Assembly (NCBI RefSeq): GCF_033962415.1
Contig: NZ_JAVIKH010000010.1
Span: 1-64,000 of the forward strand
Reading direction: 5' to 3'
Length of the DNA: 64,000 nucleotides
Source: Candidatus Cetobacterium colombiensis
Lineage (GTDB): Bacteria; Fusobacteriota; Fusobacteriia; Fusobacteriales; Fusobacteriaceae
Of this stretch, positions 62,429 through 64,000 are shown one piece after another. Made by a program: the position numbers and the translations under genes. The notes under the pieces were generated by a model. It worked only from the letters and a program-made list of their open reading frames with translations. It searched no databases and had not been told where the DNA came from. Each line of letters begins with the position of its first letter. The stretch's first letter is position 1.

Positions 62429-63943
62429 CTATTTATTTAGTTTAAATTTTAATTTTCTATCAAATGTATTTACGAATTTTTTTTGAGATATGAATAAATC
62501 AATAATTTTTAAATCCTCTTCATCTTTTTCTTTAATGTAAAATATAATCTCATCTTTAGTTACTTCTATATCAAAATTATTTTCCTCTAATAATAAATCA
62601 TCATAAAATATATTTGTTATATTTAAAATTTTAGATAGCATCATTAATTCTTCTATCTCTTCATCTTTAAATATTTCTTTATATTTTTCTAATCCTTTGT
62701 ACTTTTTATTTCCCCTTGCCACTATTAATGCTGACGCAACTAACTCTTTTTGTTCAATTCCTTTTATTCCTAAATTCAATATCATATATGCAGAATGCAA
62801 TGGGTAATTTGTATAGTTTATAATTTTTCCAATATCATAAAGATAAGTTACTACTTTTATAACTTTTTCACTTATACCTTTAAATTCGTATTTTTCGTTT
62901 AAAGCAACACAAATCTTCTTAAATATTTTGTGCTGTTTTTCTTTTGGATTAGTATTTAAATCTAAAATTTCAATAATCTCTTTAAATCCATCTTCAAAAG
63001 GATCTTTAACTACTTTTCCACACTCACTAAGTCTTTCATACAAGACCCCTTCTCTAATTCCATAGCCACTTATAATTAACTCTTTTAAATTAAAATATGT
63101 TAATACCTCTTCCACAGCTATTGCCGCTCCAATAAAAACATCTGCTCTAGCCTTAGATAATCCTTGAACATCTTGCTTTTGTTTATAATCTTTGTCTTTT
63201 AAATAGTCGACAACTTCTTTAACTCCATCAACATTAACTATATAATTATGTAATAATTCTAACGGATAATTGTGAAGATATAAATGAACTCCACCTATAT
63301 TACGGACAGTTCCACCTACTCCTATCAAAGGTAAATTTTTTATTTCCTCTTTCCACTGAACTATTTGAAATTGTTCTCTTATATATTCTCTTAATCTTTC
63401 CTCATCTTTTTTTGAAAGCTTATCTTTTAAATTAACAAACTCTGATAATGTTACTGCTCCAAAATTTAAACTCACTCTTTCTAAAGCTTCTCTATTTTTA
63501 AAATGAACAACCTCTAAACTAGAACCACCTAAATCTATTACAACACCTTCTTGTATATCTAAAGTATTTACTGCTCCCTCAAATGAAAAATATGCTTCAT
63601 CTTCTCCTTTAAATACAATTACATCAATTCCTGTTGTTAAAAGTATATCTTTTAATAGTTGTTCTCCATTTGAAGCTATTCTTAAAGCTGCTGTTCCAAA
63701 TGCTACAATTTCATCTACATTATTTCTCAAACATACTTTTTTAAATAGTTGAATTGTTTTCAATGCTAACTTTATTTTTTCATCTTTAAGCTCTTTTTTC
63801 TCGTTAATTCCCTCTCCAAGTCTAACAGTTTCTTTTATATCTTCTATTGGAATGAACGATTTATTAGGTGTGATTTCATATATCACCATTCTAATTGAGT
63901 TTGAACCAATATCCATAACACATATTCTCTTTCGTACTGTCAT
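62429..63943 (-). CDS. Exopolyphosphatase / pppGpp phosphatase (Ppx/GppA family)
   Basis: Removes phosphate from polyphosphate ends or pppGpp. ASKHA phosphatase motifs are intact: CVMDIGSNSIRMVIYE (near 8), ATAAL-like FGTAALRIASNG near 81, VVIDLGGSSLEVVHF near 135 and GVGGTVRNIGG near 207. The C-terminal HD-like domain (about 320-504) reads VTYLYDIGKIINYTNYPLHSAYMI, with Tyr in place of the first HD histidine, so that half has probably lost metal binding. 504 residues. ATG after GGAGGGT. It comes before its paralogue and ppk in one unit. Confidence 0.88.
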   Translation of the reverse strand: MTVRKRICVMDIGSNSIRMVIYEITPNKSFIPIEDIKETVRLGEGINEKKELKDEKIKLALKTIQLFKKVCLRNNVDEIVAFGTAALRIASNGEQLLKDILLTTGIDVIVFKGEDEAYFSFEGAVNTLDIQEGVVIDLGGSSLEVVHFKNREALERVSLNFGAVTLSEFVNLKDKLSKKDEERLREYIREQFQIVQWKEEIKNLPLIGVGGTVRNIGGVHLYLHNYPLELLHNYIVNVDGVKEVVDYLKDKDYKQKQDVQGLSKARADVFIGAAIAVEEVLTYFNLKELIISGYGIREGVLYERLSECGKVVKDPFEDGFKEIIEILDLNTNPKEKQHKIFKKICVALNEKYEFKGISEKVIKVVTYLYDIGKIINYTNYPLHSAYMILNLGIKGIEQKELVASALIVARGNKKYKGLEKYKEIFKDEEIEELMMLSKILNITNIFYDDLLLEENNFDIEVTKDEIIFYIKEKDEEDLKIIDLFISQKKFVNTFDRKLKFKLNK

Positions 63944-63970
63944 TTTGACACCCTCCGAATTTTTGTATTT

Positions 63971-64000
63971 TTAAAGATTTACGATGACTTCGTTCTTATT
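63971..64000 (-). CDS. Possible C-terminal end of an upstream gene (cut by window edge)
   Basis: A minus-strand frame open to the window edge gives NKNEVIVNL and a TAA stop 27 nt before the Ppx start. Only nine codons are visible, so no product can be named and it may be chance. Confidence 0.3.
   Translation of the reverse strand, partial: NKNEVIVNL

Overview
This is about 64 kb of a low-GC chromosome that is almost entirely coding. Most genes are on the minus strand, with plus-strand blocks at about 11.4-21.3 kb and 49.7-53.6 kb. The gene set mixes Gram-negative features (a FadL-type outer-membrane barrel, YajC, a lipoprotein, PBP2/MreD) with features more familiar from Firmicutes (HrcA/CIRCE, RNase J plus RNase Y, YqeK, RbgA, a MEP pathway with IspH next to ribosomal protein S1). 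Together with the very AT-rich codon use this suggests a member of the Fusobacteriota (Fusobacterium/Cetobacterium/Ilyobacter-like). That is an inference from content; the genus cannot be settled by reading alone. No insertion sequence, prophage, CRISPR array or obvious foreign island was found.

Layout: the left edge carries a tRNA-Thr, tRNA-Glu, tRNA-Tyr, tuf unit. Next come tsaC, glmU-prs, a membrane J-domain protein and a TPR protein. The translation operon infC-rpmI-rplT follows, with an AUU start codon for IF3 and a leader that looks like a transcription attenuator. A ptsI-ptsH-ispH-rpsA operon diverges from the heat-shock operon hrcA-grpE-dnaK(-dnaJ), which has a clear promoter and CIRCE operator. 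The plus strand continues with yajC, a periplasmic amidase, a GerMN protein, yqeK, rnr and smpB. A TetR/FadL pair and an M20 amidohydrolase with a regulator nearby follow on the minus strand.

From 44.2 down to 24.9 kb there is a run of 21 closely packed minus-strand genes with no visible internal terminator: DUF445, ruvB, an Rrf2 regulator, rsmE, mtaB, a LytR_C protein, mreD-like, PBP2, RNase J, yhbY, a PAP2-related protein, dxs, an HD protein, tlyA, ctp, rsmI, rbgA, nadE, a small membrane protein, a SEC-C protein and a regulator. Next are RNase Y, an RsbV/RsbW-like pair with a lipoprotein, miaA and obg, then the plus-strand block aroC, dCMP deaminase, hemolysin III-type protein, MATE transporter and ssrA (tmRNA).

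The right end holds an aldo/keto reductase, rlmI, an NhaP2-like antiporter with a 58-residue membrane protein, an orphan exported protein, a thioredoxin-like protein and a polyphosphate cluster: pgl, ppk and two Ppx/GppA-HD paralogues. One paralogue has lost the phosphatase active site but kept the HD site; the other shows the reverse. This pair, the infC leader and the RsbV/RsbW module with an altered phosphorylation signature are the most interesting items. I did not find a convincing wholly new multi-gene system.

Start codons were chosen by Shine-Dalgarno spacing. In about a dozen cases this shortens the longest reading frame, and in several it implies TTG, GTG or ATT starts.
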